DNA of 64,000 nucleotides, from contig OU612073.1 in NCBI GenBank assembly GCA_914767715.1, positions 20,398,001 through 20,462,000 of the forward strand, given 5' to 3'. A model generated the notes under the pieces. It saw nothing but the letters and a program-made list of their open reading frames with translations. It ran no database searches and was not told the DNA's origin. The stretch is from Membranipora membranacea (Eukaryota > Bryozoa > Gymnolaemata > Cheilostomatida > Membraniporidae). Both the position numbers and the translations under genes were made by a program. Numbering within the stretch: the first letter of the stretch is position 1; each line of letters begins with the position of its first letter. Positions 1-12,970 of the stretch are shown here, piece by piece.

Positions 1-3
1 TAT

Positions 4-2579
4 CTATGGAGTGGGTTCTGAAAAGCTCATAATCCTTTTATATTTTCAGCATGCATAATCTTAAACTTTTAAATGTGTGGTTAGAAGGAATTGATAAAGT
101 AATCAGAGTTACTCACCCCTGATTTTTCCGTGCCTGGACCTATCTCCAGATTCTTTGCTTCCCTCTGAGCTCATCTCCTCTGAACTCATGTATTCAGTTT
201 CGTCTTCTGCAAAAAAAAAAGATCCAGTTATAATATGAGATGATCAAACCACAAGTTTTATTACTTGTTTGAATCAAAACAACTGCACTTTGGTAACAAC
301 AACCCTGCCTGCATGAACAGAGGTGTTTCCAGTCTACAAAAAGTTTACAACAAACTACAACTTGAGTTAGGCATATTACCTTCTGTAGATTCCGATTCAG
401 TCTGATTCCTCATCAACTCATCAGTGAAGTCCATGATACTCAAAACCATCTCCTGAGAAGAGAAATCAACTTAATAAACCATTTATATATATACTAGATT
501 ATAAGAAGCTTTACAGGGTGGGACTTAAATTGTCTTATGACAAAAGAATTTGGCAGCTCAGCAATAATCATTAATGAGTACAGAATGTGAAGGAGCTCCA
601 AATGGGGCCATTCTACATTACTGGAGCACCAAATGGGGCCATTCTACATTACTGGTGCATTGATGCAGACATTTTCACTACACATCTGTAGGGAACCCCA
701 ACATTTGTTTGGCATTGACAATTACCCTGCGTTTCGAAGAGAAGAAAAATGAAAAGCACAATATTTTATCAGCAATTTCAATAAAACCAAAACCTCCCAC
801 CACAAAATTGATTTTTTGTAACAGTCTGATACACATTTGTGGTTTTTTGAGACGTTAGATTGGAATGATTAGATAAACATTTTTTTCAAATGCGGACATT
901 TTATCAAAACACTCAGCTCAGGCTATAGATTTGATAAACATATCACATTGCATGTACAAAAACATTCTCACCGGGATGTTTGCTCCAGCTGTACCCGTGC
1001 AAAAAGATATAAAACTCACATCAAGGCACTCCTACTTTCACAATTTTTATGTTTTTATATTTTCAAAGCCACAAAGTTTTATTGTTTTACCAGATCCTGT
1101 TTTGATATCATACCACAGCGGGGAGAAAGTCGTATGAGTCAGCAATGTTATGAATAACAACAGGCAAAATAACAGCATTGCCAACAGGGTTGGCTGCCTA
1201 ACCAAATCAAATATCACAGTGGGCAGGGTATTTGTATATCGTGAGTCAGCACTATTACAGTAGTGAGGTCACATGGGGTCTTCTGTGAAACTGATAGTTT
1301 TGGCAGCAGCTTTATATCCCTTCTGTAACTTGTCAAACTCTGACAGGCAGCTGCCGAACAACAATCTCAATTGTAGTCTACTTCGTTCATTATGTGGTAT
1401 TTTTCACATTAAAATGATCATCCATGGATTTGGTTTTATAAGCTCGGCCTACGGTGCATCAAGAATTGAAGGGGTGACTAGGTTATTTTTAAGTTCAAGA
1501 ATAAAAATCGCGATGCTACCAACAGAGTTGTATCGAAGTTAGCACAGATGGTGATTTATTAGAAACATCAAAATTTTACAGATTCCGACTCCCGGAGTTG
1601 GCTGGAAATATCTATGATGTAAACAACTCATTCAGAAATTTTGACACTCTGATCTGATAATGCCACTTGCAAAACTCAGGATTAAATGGTCGATTGAAAG
1701 GGGATTAAAGGGTAAAAGTAAAACAAAGAAAGGTGATGAATAAAGAAGTTTTGCTAATCCATTAAAATTTTCACTGTCTGGATTTAAACTCTATTCAATC
1801 GAGCTAGTTTCTAAGAATGTCAAGCTGAGAAATAACCGAGAATAATAACAGCTCATCAGGTCTAACCCGGCAGGAAGATGGTAGATGTAGAGCCTGACCA
1901 ATCTTAATTTCTAAGCTACAGATGGAGAGTGGAAATAAAGATCACAATCACTGGATATTGCCCCCCCCCCCCCCCTGCTCATCTGATTATTGAATGTTGT
2001 GTTGCCGCTGAAGGTGATCATATTTCTGACAGATAATAATACTTACAGTTTCCTCATCAAAGTCAGCAGGTAGAATCTCGTTATCTTCTCCATCCCATTG
2101 ACCTGGATTCTTCATTGTATCTTCTACCTTCTGTTTCAGAGCGGTCATAATATCATTGTTATCAAACTCTAAATTCATTGGAAAAAACCAGTTTGTATAC
2201 AATGATGCGATTATGATGCCATACCATATTCCCTCTGAGGTTGGTTTCAAAATAATATTAAGAATGATGGCCACATCAAAACGTTTACCATTTCCCCCTC
2301 GATAGTAGGCAGCCCCTGAGCGTGTGTTGTCTCACAATAGATGGCAATGAACTCATCTTCAAAAGCCCGATGTCTTCCCATACCTGGGCGCTTAAACCAT
2401 ACTCTATTATGAGTGATGACTTGCATGGCCATCGTACAGATCACAAAAAAACAACCCTCATTGCTTAATATGAGCGTCTTACCTTCCTTAAATGCCGACA
2501 ATGCTGGATCTTCTGTGTCCATAGACACACAAATGTTGAACAAGGCAGCAATGGAAATTGCTGCAACTAAAACCTTCAT
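4..2579 (-). CDS. Small secreted acidic protein (orphan), 5 exons
   Basis: Exons on the minus strand are 2483-2579, 2047-2168, 380-452, 117-206 and probably 4-17, giving 396 nt and 131 residues with consistent phase. The start MKVLVAAISIAALFNICVS is a typical signal peptide. The mature part is rich in Glu, Asp, Ser and Met (GEDNEILPADFDEET, EYMSSEEMSSEGS) and has no cysteine pairs or domain I recognise. The upstream TATA box at 2688-2695 supports the start. The last exon (14 nt, ending TAG at 4-6) rests only on an acceptor and correct phase and is the weakest part; the gene could continue outside the window. It is probably exported, and function is unknown. Acidic Ser/Glu-rich secreted proteins may bind calcium or mineral, but nothing here proves that. 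Confidence 0.6.
598..659. repeat. Tandem duplication, 31 bp unit, two copies
   Basis: CCAAATGGGGCCATTC begins at 598 and again at 629, and the units are almost identical. It lies in an intron of the acidic protein gene. Confidence 0.8.
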
Positions 2580-2687
2580 TGTGCAGCTCTCTGCAACAAT
2601 ATTGTAGTGTTTTTGCAAATTATTTCAGTCAGTAGTTGAGTTCAGAAAAGCGCGCAGTGTAAGTGATCAGCAAAGCCTGGCTGTCAG

Positions 2688-2695
2688 TATTTATA
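2688..2695 (-). promoter_or_regulatory. TATA box of the secreted acidic protein gene
   Basis: TATAAATA on the minus strand, 109 bp upstream of the ATG. With initiation about 30 bp downstream the 5' UTR would be about 80 nt. The same arrangement is seen at the secreted protein gene at 50077. Confidence 0.55.
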
Positions 2696-3959
2696 AGCAA
2701 AAGCATCCCTGCCAAACAGGATTATGCATCATAAAACAAAACTAATGGGATTCTATACTCAGTAACCCTAAATAACCTGTTTTGCTTATCATGAGTGTTG
2801 TGTGGTTTTGATCCAGGCATCTGGATTTGATCACAAACTAATTATATGGGGTCAGCATATGGCATCAAATGTCAACAGGGGCGTCAACACAAGCTTCCAC
2901 AGAGCAAGTTCGTAGCAAAGCTTTTATAAACAAGGTGTCAATCATGTGTTACCACCCCTGATGTGCAGCAACCACTCGCTCTGACGTCTTGTGACTACTT
3001 CGATGTGAAAAAAAACATTGCAAAATATTTTGATATAGATGATTCACTTTCTCCTAAAAGTCAGCAGATCCGACATGTGAGGTGACTGTTAGCTGCCAAT
3101 GTAATCAAAGAAGGAATTCATATCCTAAAATGACTCCATTAATTAGGTGTGCTGGGCATGGTCATGACTTGCAAATTATTCGGTTGTTTTTCTTGTTCCG
3201 GGATGAATAGACAGTCACATGCCTCAAGGTGACTACTCCCCTGATTCATTACTATCATGAATGTCTCTACCTCAGGTACTTTGCTACATGATGTATAGGA
3301 GTAGGATGACAAAATTAACAATCCTAGAATATTTTGTTAGTCTTATTACTTATATACTATTTCAACATAACAGGTATAAGTTCAATCTTTTTTTATTCTA
3401 TATGAGATGCCTTTAGAATTTAATTTTATGCGACTGCTTTTCATCGGCAGCATTTCTCACAGATGAGTTCAAATTTATACACAGCCAGAGCAAAAAATTG
3501 GAGTTGTGATTTTTATCCAACGTGTCCATTTATGAGAGATATTTATGAAGCATGGAAAAAGTCAGGCAATAATGGTGTGATTTTTACTGTCATCGGTTCT
3601 AGTGCACTCTGTGGCCTGCGTATGTGCAAATTGTTGATACATACGTTTGTCTCTGCAGCATAGACTGAATAACTAAATAGGGAAAATAGTGAAAACCCAT
3701 AATTTGGAAATATTTTGATCATTACTGGTGCCTATCGCTGGTTTCATTACCTTGACTTTCCTTGCCTTTTCTTGATGGAAAGCAGCATAATAATGAGTTT
3801 ATTTTCCACCGTAAGAAGTGTTGAAAAACATTTGTATAATACGATTGGCTTTAAAAAATGCTCTCAGATGAATTTTTGAACTACAAAATTGAAATATGTA
3901 TTTTGGCACTTGGTGGTCCTGGCTATGGTAATAAGGGAATCCTTGCAGCAAGCAGAATG

Positions 3960-4290
3960 TCAGCGATTCAAAGACTGTCTCTCAGGTATAAAAGGGTGTA
4001 AAAAGTGTTTAGGGTTACTAAAAATCTTCAGAAAGTGGCAGCGATATTGTTCACGAGCAAAAACAATAAGCTTGGGAATAGCTAAAACTTGCAATCGTTC
4101 AGTATAGCACTCTATATCTGGTAAAATGGTTTTACTGCATAAGCTTTGAATTCTCTCAAGGTGGTCTTTTTGGGTATTGCTAAGCTGACTAAAAAATGCG
4201 GCTATGCAATATACTAAAACCGAACATATTACAGAAATATAAAAAAGCACAAATTTATCCGTGGCATCACCATTGCTGCGCCTCAGAGAT
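3960..4290 (-). mobile_element. Relic of a CR1/L2-type LINE reverse transcriptase C-terminus
   Basis: The minus strand reads FYISVICSVLVYC, then a Gln/Lys linker, LERIQSLCSKTILPDIECY, and further on HPFIPERQS. This order matches the region after the reverse transcriptase thumb in CR1/L2-type non-LTR retrotransposons, where an LERIQ...R.I.P...SY block is followed by an LP.R block. No catalytic motifs are present and both ends are broken, so it is a fossil fragment. The open frame on the plus strand across it is a shadow. Confidence 0.7.
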
Positions 4291-6049
4291 AGTCTTTGTC
4301 GCAAGACTATCATGCAGTAGTAAGAATGGCGATAGGGTGGCAATAGTTTGATTTTGATGTGCACATCCCTATAACTTCTTGATCATATCACAGAGTAATG
4401 ATATATCCTTACTCTTAATCCTTAATCTGGTATTGACTTCATGTGTATTGGTATTGAAGAATGTGCTTCTCAAATTTGGTTAGGAATCACTATTTGACGA
4501 AGGGCATCACCACCACCATACTACTATTACAAATACACGTCAGTCAATGTGTTGCCTAGAGCTTCCAGAATAACGGCAACCATAGCTGGTAGTTATAGGG
4601 CACTTGCAATTTAAAATTACTCATCTTCTTGATGGGCTCATCGGCTTCTGACTTTAAAATCGATCGATTGATTCATCTCAATACAATTATTTTATTTGAT
4701 AGTATTTTTACTTCAATGCAGGCAGGCATCGTACAGTGAAATGTGGTGCAGGGCTGAGATTTTTTTAATGCACCAAAGTTTTAAATTGCTAATTAATTTT
4801 TATTGTAAATCACTCAAATTAAAAACAAACCTGCAACAACATACATGACTCTCTCCACTCCCTGACCACATCAAATCAAGAATGAAAATGAGTGATTTTC
4901 GTTTTAGGCCTCTGTGCTTGTTTGTTCCGCTTAAATAAGCAATGGTTTCTTTCTGCAGAAACGGCCTTGCTGATTTGAGATTTTACCCAATAAATGTTTA
5001 CGAATTCCTGTTGATTTTCTTCACATGTGTTACAAGAAGATATTGGCTACAGTCTAGGCATTTACTTGAGCAGTCAGTCGGTGAATTTTGATTACGATTT
5101 TGATTTGATTACGTGGCTAACATCTCTGTTTGAGACGATTAAAACTAGCTACACACACACTAAGAGCAAGCCCTTATATCAAATTAATGTTTTATGTGAC
5201 CAACAGTCATCATAGGCGTGGAGGGTGAAAGAGTTATAAAAATTGTCATACAAAAGCTGGGAACTACATAAAAACAGCTAAAAATCAGCCTTCTCCCCAT
5301 ACAAAATCTTCTCGTGAACAACTAAAAAAGTATAAAAAAAAATTATTTACAGATCGCTTCAATAATGATAATTGCATGAGAAGATAATATATGGTCTGGA
5401 GAGACAGTACAAAAAGTGACCAATTCAGACTCAGAGCAAAACTGAGACAAGTCTCGTCTATGCAGATGCTAAGCAAAAGTTGCAACACCAACTGCATGAA
5501 TGATAAAGACATTTATTATCATTTGATCTTAGAATTATCGCATGTTAAATCAAACCTGTCCACACAAGCTTCCCTCTGATACCTTGTTACATCACCTTCT
5601 GGATACACTCAGTAATATTTATTCAAGTTTAAGGAAAAAATAATAGAAAGTTTCTCAAAGTCTCCCACTGATAAGACATATCCATACTCCTCTTGAGCAG
5701 GCTGTCAAATTTCTTTGGTTTTTACATCACTCGGAAGGCGAAATAAATAGATAGCTAATTTATAAAATTACTTGATACTTGATATTTATGTTTGGTGTAT
5801 AAAGATCAGGTTGAGTAATTCTTGCTTGTTCCAACATCAGAAAATTTACGAAAAATTGCTTAAATGTTCTTAAAACTCAAATTCACTATAATGTTTCCAT
5901 ACGTCAATGTGATATCGGTTTTAGGGCTAATTGATAGATGGGATTAGTATTAAGGTTGACTTCTGTACCATTGGTACGCATTTATTCATTCAAACTCAGG
6001 AACCATATTGATCCGGATTGGTGGCATAAGTCAGTGTAGATGATTGGTG

Positions 6050-6120
6050 GTGTAGATGAATGAATAGCGCGCATTGCAGACAATGACTTCAATGCAGGAG
6101 GCTCGGGTTCAAATGCTGTC
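6050..6120 (+). mobile_element. tRNA-derived SINE head or tRNA pseudogene
   Basis: A tRNA-like A-box region (GTGTAGATGAATGAATAGCGC, near 6049-6069) is followed about 40 nt later by a B-box-like GGGTTCAAATGC ending at 6116. This spacing is typical of a pol III internal promoter. The cloverleaf is degraded, so it is a relic. Confidence 0.4.
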
Positions 6121-6583
6121 GACGTCCAGATATCTTTCATGTTTTTCCATCATGGAAATCGTAAGCATTCATCATTCAATATGGGAGTGAACCTCTCATT
6201 CAAAGCATGGGACCAAAGTGATTCACTCTTTAAAAATCACCACATTCATATATGATCTTCACATCATTCTAATGCCTAATAAAATTAGTTCTTAAATTTG
6301 ACGTCCCTACTGCGTTATAATGAAATGGAGTTTGATTGGAGTGTCACATTTTAGTGTTCAGTATTTTTGCCTGCAATGCTTTATGCGAGGGTTTTATCTA
6401 CTGATATATATATATATATTCATGGACAAGGGTCTTACCCTCCAAAATCACATGGCAATATATGAAAGGCTTTTGCATTTCGTATTTTCATTTGCTTGGT
6501 TTAAAAGTTCAGTAATGCTACAGTGCACTTGTAAAACTTGCAAGCCCGCCAATGTTTTAGATGCTTTTTAATATTACTGGGAC

Positions 6584-6607
6584 CAATGAACTCCCTTCAG
6601 TTCATTG
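6584..6607. mobile_element. Short palindromic insertion, CAATGAACT type
   Basis: 24 bp with arms CAATGAACT and AGTTCATTG. It is flanked by a perfect 7-bp direct repeat CTGGGAC (6577-6583 and 6608-6614). Confidence 0.7.
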
Positions 6608-6710
6608 CTGGGACGTCAATCACTGTGTTATGTTAAAGCTGTCAGATCTTTTAGCTAGATTCAATTACTGATGCACAGGCTCCACTCTACCCCTCCCACC
6701 CTCCTGATAG

Positions 6711-6782
6711 CAGGGAGAGTGGGTATTCCATTCCCCCTCCCTGCTGCAGGGAGGGTGGGATATACTCCACTCTCCCTGCCTG
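6711..6782. mobile_element. Short palindromic insertion, CAGGGAG type, compound
   Basis: 72 bp beginning CAGGGAGAGTGG and ending CCACTCTCCCTGCCTG, with a second CTCCCTG/CAGGGAG pair in the centre. A perfect 7-bp direct repeat CTGATAG flanks it (6704-6710 and 6783-6789). It may be one copy inserted into another. Confidence 0.55.
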
Positions 6783-7304
6783 CTGATAGCGCGTTAAAAT
6801 TGTGTTTGAACAATGTAGTTGCCCCACCATGTTAAGAGGCAACACAACTCTATTTGCGTCATAATATTTTTTGATTGGTTAGTGTTGCTCCATAATTGGC
6901 CAGTCAATGTAACTGTAGTTTATTAGAAAATAATCTTACTTGAGCCGACACTAAAATTATGATAAATCATATCTGATTGGTTGGCAACAAAAGTTTTCTT
7001 ACACAAGAATTACTTTGCACCTCTGAAGTTAGAAAGTTTGGTTCACTTTTACCAGGAACAAAGTTTTAGATTCCCCTCTTTTAAAAATCAGTGTAACTAA
7101 AGAGTAGAACCAGTACTTGGACTAGGTGATTGGACTGGTAAAGCCTCTCTACTAAGTAGCTTGACCTACCTACCTACTCCTTGGACCTACAGGTGTCCTC
7201 CCAGATTCACAACAAGTGACAAACCCTCTACCTAGCTAGTGGCTAGTCCCTGTCTTTCTGAGCATTTCAAACATGGTTAACCAATGAGTATCTTTATATT
7301 TAAC

Positions 7305-7330
7305 CAAGGAGTAACTTTTGTTCCTCCTTG
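7305..7330. mobile_element. Short palindromic insertion, CAAGGAG type
   Basis: 26 bp with arms CAAGGAG and CTCCTTG. It is flanked by a perfect 7-bp direct repeat ATTTAAC (7298-7304 and 7331-7337). Confidence 0.7.
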
Positions 7331-7566
7331 ATTTAACCTTTTGGGTGAACTAATATGCCCATTGCCAAACATAACATTGGACTGAGCATCGGTGGTTGGT
7401 GTTTTGTTATAACAATATATATCCAGCCACCTCGCTTGCCGAATGCAATAATAGAAATGCAGTGTCATTTGCCTTAAAATTAGTACGTATGTTGCAATCT
7501 CAAGTATGGGTGGTCACCGATCAAGCTCATCGTACTTGTGATTTTATGTAGGAACTTCGACAAGAC

Positions 7567-10500
7567 ATGGCAGAGAAGCCTTCACCGTCCTCATTGACCC
7601 CAGGTGCAATGTTTCCTGCAATGAACTCACCTCAGCGTAGTGGTAACGCAACAGGCTCGCTGAGGAACAAAGTGGCTCTCCCTAAAGGAAGATCTCTCAT
7701 GGACTGGATCAGACTGGGTAAGTGATACTTTGATGATCAGCGCGAAGTTAAAATTTGCAGCATTCTCCTTTTTGATACCTCAGCAGCTTTGGAGTCAGAT
7801 TAGTTACCGTGGTTCAATTCCTTTGTATCAATATGTCTATTTGATCCTTGATTCGATATCTTATTAACTCTCTTTGAATGGTGATAACAAATAATAAAAT
7901 CTGCTGGAGTTTTGAATGTCCCAGATTAATTTCTATTTTCAAGGTAACAGCGGTGTTGATCTCACTGGTGTGGGAGGCAGGTTAATAAGAGTTACTCCAG
8001 AAGACCTTAAGAAACACAACACTAGAGATGACTGCTGGATGGCCATCAATGGTGTGTAAAATATCTTTAAAAAGGTTTGCAAACCTAGGCCCTACTTCAT
8101 CATGAGGAAATATGTGTCATTCCTCATAGATCACAAAATGTTCTTCTTTGTAGTCCGATAGCAGCCGATGCAAAATATGGTTGGAAATGCAACTTCGTTT
8201 ACAAATTCCATGGATAAGGTTTGACTATTGTGGTTAACTGATGGCAATTTTAACAACCCATCATTTTTTGCCAAGACAAATTTGATAAATTATTTATTTT
8301 TGTTATCCTCTAGGTATGGTATATAACATTACTCAGTACTGTGAGTTTCATCCTGGTGGAATCGCTGAACTAATGAAAGGTGCTGGAAAAGATGGCACAC
8401 AGCTATTCAATGAGGTAATACAGATCAAACGCCATGAAGGGATATAACTTTTGTTAATACTTTGAAATAACTTTACATATTAATGCTTGTGGTGTCTAAA
8501 CTATATCCTCACAGCCACTGTAAATTCTTTTATTCAGCTCAAAGTTTTTGTTTGCTGACCTGCTATCGTGATTATACTGGCCACAGCAGTAGGAGGTAGC
8601 TCAGTTGGTTAGAGCACCTGCCCTCAAATTCGAAAATGTTGGAGGTTCTGGTCTCGAGTCCTGCTGCAGTCTACTGGGCACTGTGCTACTGGTTTGCTCC
8701 GACCTGCCTACAAACTGAGAGCAACTTGGCCCCAAATATTGCAGCCGCGCCCTTAAGGTACCTCTTTTTCTTAGTCTTCGGACAGAGACCAATATTTACG
8801 ATTTTGACCAACATATTTTTTAACCAATAAACTTGATCACATTTTTAGGTTTTTTCTGAGTCAGCACTTGTGGCCTGCAAATTATTTTTGTTTTAGTATG
8901 TTTTTATCAATTTCCTAAAAAGGTGCACAGATGGGTGAATTACGAGTCAATGTTACGGAAATGTCTGGTTGGGAAACTAGTCACTGACAGTATATTTAAC
9001 AGAGCTCCTCAATATGGAAACAGCCTGGCGCCACCCAGAGGTTTGAAATTTGTTTCATTGTAATAGGAATAAATGAATTCAAATTAGGTACTAGAGTACA
9101 ATGTAAGTTATTAGATATACACAGCCACAGTCCATAACTTATATGATAAGAATATGTTATACAGCTTTATATTATAAACACATTGCATAAAAATCAGGTA
9201 TCAACCCGATAGATTCTCTGTCTTCTTTCCCGAAGATTTTGAGAAATATTTAGCAGCTTACATAAACTTTTTTATACACTTTGTACATATTGTGTTGATT
9301 AGAAACTGACTTACTGAGGTGTTGAATAATCATATTTATTAGCTGCTATAGATAAAGAAGCGTAACAAAATCTTGATTAATCTTAATCATATTCTCGGGA
9401 ATTGAAGCCCCAATTTCTAATCCCATTCAGCCTAGTCTATATTAAAAAATCCTGTATATTTATTCAGCAATGGGTACACAACTCCAAACAGTGAACAAGC
9501 CTCAGAGCGCGTTACCCGCTGATAGCGTGGATAGCAGTAGAACTAAACCCTTACTACCATTCTCTAAACCTCTGGCTCCAGTCGATAAACCAAGGTACTG
9601 TATAAAGTGTCAATATATTATGAATGGATGACAGCTGTATTTATAAGTAGTATGAATTTTTAAATCTGCTTATAGATGCAAAGCGTTTCTATAAAGCCTA
9701 AATCCTATATGACACCTGAACAATTTTTTCTTGGGACATATATAGTCTGAGTTGCAAAAATAATTTGCACTGTAGTTGGATATTGACAGGTATGACTACT
9801 ATCAGAATGACACCCATGTCAAGGTGTCTATCTACACTCGTACTCCAGGTGTCACAGCCGATAACATGATCATAGAACGTCCTGACTATGGGAACATTAG
9901 AATATCTGTATACCTTGCTTCGGATAAAATCTACCGGCTCCATTTTGGTGAGTCGATTGTTTCTATACATGATGTGAATTAATAGGGTGAATGATGTTAT
10001 CAGTTCATATATCTCAGCCAATCATAGCAAACCGTGCTATGGAGTGGAATAAATCAAGCACCATGCTCAGTTTAATCAAGGAGACTCCTAAGTTTAAATG
10101 AGAATTGAAGATCGTTCATAATAAATATTTGTGTGTTGCTTATCCCAACGGTTTGCATATAACTCATACTATTATTCATGGTCTGTTATATTTCCAGCCC
10201 CATCTCATCCTCTTGGAACGGATTACAAGATTAAATCAGCAGCGGGACTCGGAAAAATAGAGATCGACTTCAACAAACTAGAAAGCTCGGTTAAATGGAC
10301 ACGTCTAGGGGAATTTTTATCTGAGCACAATACGATTAGTTTAAAATCTACCGCAACTTCATTTAATATGGATTGCCAAATAATCAGTATTGACCAATTA
10401 ACTCATGACACAAAGCTCTACACTGTGGGGCTACCACAGGGATATCGTATGCTGGTACCTATCGGTCATCATGTCTCCATTACCGCTGCGTTAGAAGGTA

Positions 10501-12676
10501 TTATAAATACATCACCATGTTGCCCTATTATATTCAAAGATTCCTATTCTCAATGCATTGTAAGTTAACTGGAACATGTGTTTGTGAATATTAGTTGTTC
10601 AGGAGGTTCACAATGGTCTGAACCTAAACCATTATATGCGGAGGCCAAGGCTGGGTGGGCTAGGCTGACTAAGCTGCCAACAATATAAAGCTTAGTTAAA
10701 TGATTATCATCTGACTTCATAGCTTTCTCCCAACTGTTTTATCATTTTTTCCTCCATTCCATCTCTTGTTATTTTTAATCTGACGGTTTGTTGTTATACT
10801 TTAAGGTATGGAGATAAGTAGAAGCTATACACCAGTCTGTAGATTAAAGTCCCTCACTATACCCTCCACTACATCACTAGAGTTTATAATCAAAATCTAC
10901 ACTGACGGTGCTCTCACTCAACATATCAACTCATTATCACTAGGTAAGTATTAGCATACGTCAGTAAGTCTCTATCGGATCAGTTGGTAAGTCCTTAAAA
11001 TATCAATCAGTAGGTTGCAGTTGTGTCACACTGTAATTCTCACATGAATGAATGACAAAACAAGATGGGCGACTAGGAAATCATTAACTCATGTAAAAAA
11101 AAAGAGATGACTTCAATAATAAAAATACATGCTAACAATAGCATGAATTTTGAAATATGCCTTTCATATTTCATTATCTTTCACATTTTATTTAACTTGT
11201 TTTGATTGAGTTGGTAAACTAGCTTCCTCAACTGGAAAACTTCATGAAGTGCATGGAATGCTATTCAGACATTATTTTATTTCCGGCTTTTTTGTCCTAT
11301 GTTTTAAATTTTTCATTTTAATTTGTTCCACAGGAGATTCTCTAAAATTAAGTCACCACACCGGGAGTTTCTCTATATCAGAGTTAGAAGGTTACAGTAG
11401 TGTACTGTTACTGGCGGCCGGGACTGGCTTTACACCGATGACTAAACTAATCACTCATTGTACAGCAGCTGGTAAACAATCACATCTAGTCTTCTTCAAT
11501 AAAACTCAGGCTGACATTACATGGAGAGAAGACATAGAAAACTTCAGGGAAAACTCAAATGGGTAAAAATATAAATATCTCTTTATTCATTCTTAGAATC
11601 CTAGATAACATGAATGGGAAGAAGAAAAACTGTTGGAAGAGAAGATATGGCATTTCATCTACCTTATCCTTCTTGTAATCAGGGAGGGTGGGATCCTGCC
11701 TTCCCTGATGTTATTCATGATGATAAATCTGATCAATTTGTAGTTGTTTCCTTCTTGCTACTCTAAGCCATGTAAGTGTTACTCGTAACTTTACATGATA
11801 GGCTATATCTTTTTTTATCAGGTTATTGACAGTGACACATGTCTTATCACAGCCTGATAGTGAATGGCAGGGATCAACAGGCAGACTATCCATTGATATG
11901 CTTCAAACTTTCCTTCCCCCTGAGAGAAGATCAAATACATTCATAGCTGCCTGTGGACCGATTCCATTCATGAAACTAGTGCGCAGGTAAGTGATCTTCT
12001 ATACAAGGGATCGACACTTTATAAGTCTCAGTGTTCAGACAGTCTATAGGTATCTCTGTTATCTCTGTTGAATGAGGAAGTTTATCTTAGTAAACTTCCT
12101 CACCATTTTTCAATTTGTATCTGACTTTTCCAGAAACATAGCTTACTCCCTGTTCCTTGTCAGCTCATAATGAAATAATACATTATCACTGGGAAGGCGT
12201 AGTCCGTCCAATGGTAGTCATGAACTTGTAAATAACCTAATAATTGCTTAGTTCATTCAAGGAGTTACTCCTTGTTTCGTTTATTATTGTTAAGTCTATG
12301 AGTCCGCCAGTTTTACTCTTTCATCAGGATAATAGATGAGATTGCTTTGATAGCTCTATGTAAGTTTTATCGCAGAGAAAGGATAATATGTCAAAGCCGA
12401 ACAACTTGATATACCCAATTGATTTGTCCAATCTTAATTTAACATGGCATCAAATGGAGTAGTCTGAGCCCCCAAGACTCTTGCCCCCCTCCTGACGGCC
12501 CTTATCTCAAAAGCCCATTCTTGATTTTGTCAATAACGAAACAAAGCAGGGCCTTTGAGATAAGGCTAAAACAGAGGGTTTTATGTGCCATTTTAAAGTT
12601 TCATCTAATTTTTTGTTTTAGTCTTCTCAGTGATATAAGTCTGGAGAACAAGCAGGTTCATTTATTCCAAGAGTGA
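7567..12676 (+). CDS. CYB5R4: Cytochrome b5 reductase 4 (Ncb5or), 11 exons
   Basis: A soluble fusion flavohaemoprotein that passes electrons from NAD(P)H through FAD to a b5 haem; in mammals it is linked to ER redox and lipid desaturation. Exons: 7567-7717, 7944-8051, 8314-8414, 8923-9040, 9468-9594, 9790-9947, 10198-10497, 10806-10943, 11334-11562, 11822-11986, 12622-12676, giving 1650 nt and 549 residues (human about 520). Domains in order: the family N-terminal motif [10 protein letters not shown], cytochrome b5 with HPGG (haem His near 99) and [11 protein letters not shown] (second His near 122), a variable linker, a CS domain (about 202-290), an FAD domain with RSYTPV (near 360), and an NAD domain with AAGTGFTPM (near 430) and CGPIPF (near 521). 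No catalytic motif is missing. Exon 1 continues upstream to an acceptor near 7551, so a 5' UTR exon probably exists. Confidence 0.95.
8586..8667 (+). mobile_element. tRNA-like SINE head (or tRNA pseudogene) in a CYB5R4 intron
   Basis: TAGCTCAGTTGGTTAGAGC is a near-consensus tRNA A box and D arm. GGTCTCGAGTCC resembles a B box with one inserted base. GCAGTAGG at the start pairs with CCTGCTGC at the end like an acceptor stem, but the anticodon region is too long for a working tRNA. Unrelated sequence continues to about 8830 and may be the SINE body. The orientation is the same as the host gene. Confidence 0.6.
11680..11707. mobile_element. Short palindromic insertion, CAGGGAG type (diverged)
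   Basis: 28 bp beginning CAGGGAGGGTGGG and ending CTTCCCTG. The 7-bp flanks TTGTAAT and ATGTTAT match at 5 of 7. It lies in a CYB5R4 intron. Confidence 0.4.
12258..12274. mobile_element. Short palindromic insertion, CAAGGAG type (minimal)
   Basis: 17 bp, CAAGGAGTTACTCCTTG, palindromic around one central base. The flanks GTTCATT and TTTCGTT match at 5 of 7. It lies in the last CYB5R4 intron. Confidence 0.4.
12462..12486 (+). repeat. Dispersed repeat fragment, copy 1
   Basis: A 25-bp block beginning GTCTGAGCCCCCAAGACTC is repeated exactly in reverse complement at 24599-24623. Similarity beyond the core is slight. It is in a CYB5R4 intron, next to an inverted repeat CCCTTATCTCAAA / TTTGAGATAAGG. 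Confidence 0.6.
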
Positions 12677-12970
12677 GGGGCGCAGAAGATCATTTTCTTC
12701 TACTGTCACAAACAATACATCAAATGATCAACAGCAGGAATCATCAGGTCCGGGCATCCCAAACATTGGGAATTGGGATAGGCTTATCTGGAGCAAAAGA
12801 GCTTGATTATTCTGCTAATTGTCCAATCTGTGCGCCAAAATACTTTCATCACCAGACTTTCAATTCAACTTTTTTTGCTTTTTTTATTTTTATTTTATTA
12901 CAGAAATATTGCACTAAGAGATTGTCAAATATAAAATGAATAGTACTGTCAATTCTCCTTTGGTTTTTTT

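Larger units (their letters stand above)
2700..7560. other. Gene-poor stretch before CYB5R4
   Basis: I see no supported protein-coding exon here. It holds a LINE relic (3960-4290), a tRNA-like SINE relic (about 6050-6120) and three short palindromic insertions (6584, 6711, 7305). A 5' UTR acceptor of the CYB5R4 gene lies near 7551. Confidence 0.6.

Noticed and set aside
2247-2482. Continuation of the secreted acidic protein frame past its first exon
   Set aside because: A consensus donor (GAAG/GTAAGA) and a phase-matched acidic exon at 2047-2168 explain the gene better than read-through.
3889-4107. Open frame starting MKYVFWHLVVLAM that looks like a secreted peptide
   Set aside because: It lies antisense over the LINE relic, whose protein similarity on the minus strand explains the open frame.
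8586-8667. Functional tRNA gene
   Set aside because: The A box is good but the B box has an insertion and the anticodon arm is too long; a SINE head or pseudogene fits better.
12073-12103. Hairpin TGAGGAAGTTTA...TAAACTTCCTCA
   Set aside because: Good palindrome, but the ends are TG/CA rather than CA/TG and no flanking direct repeat is found.
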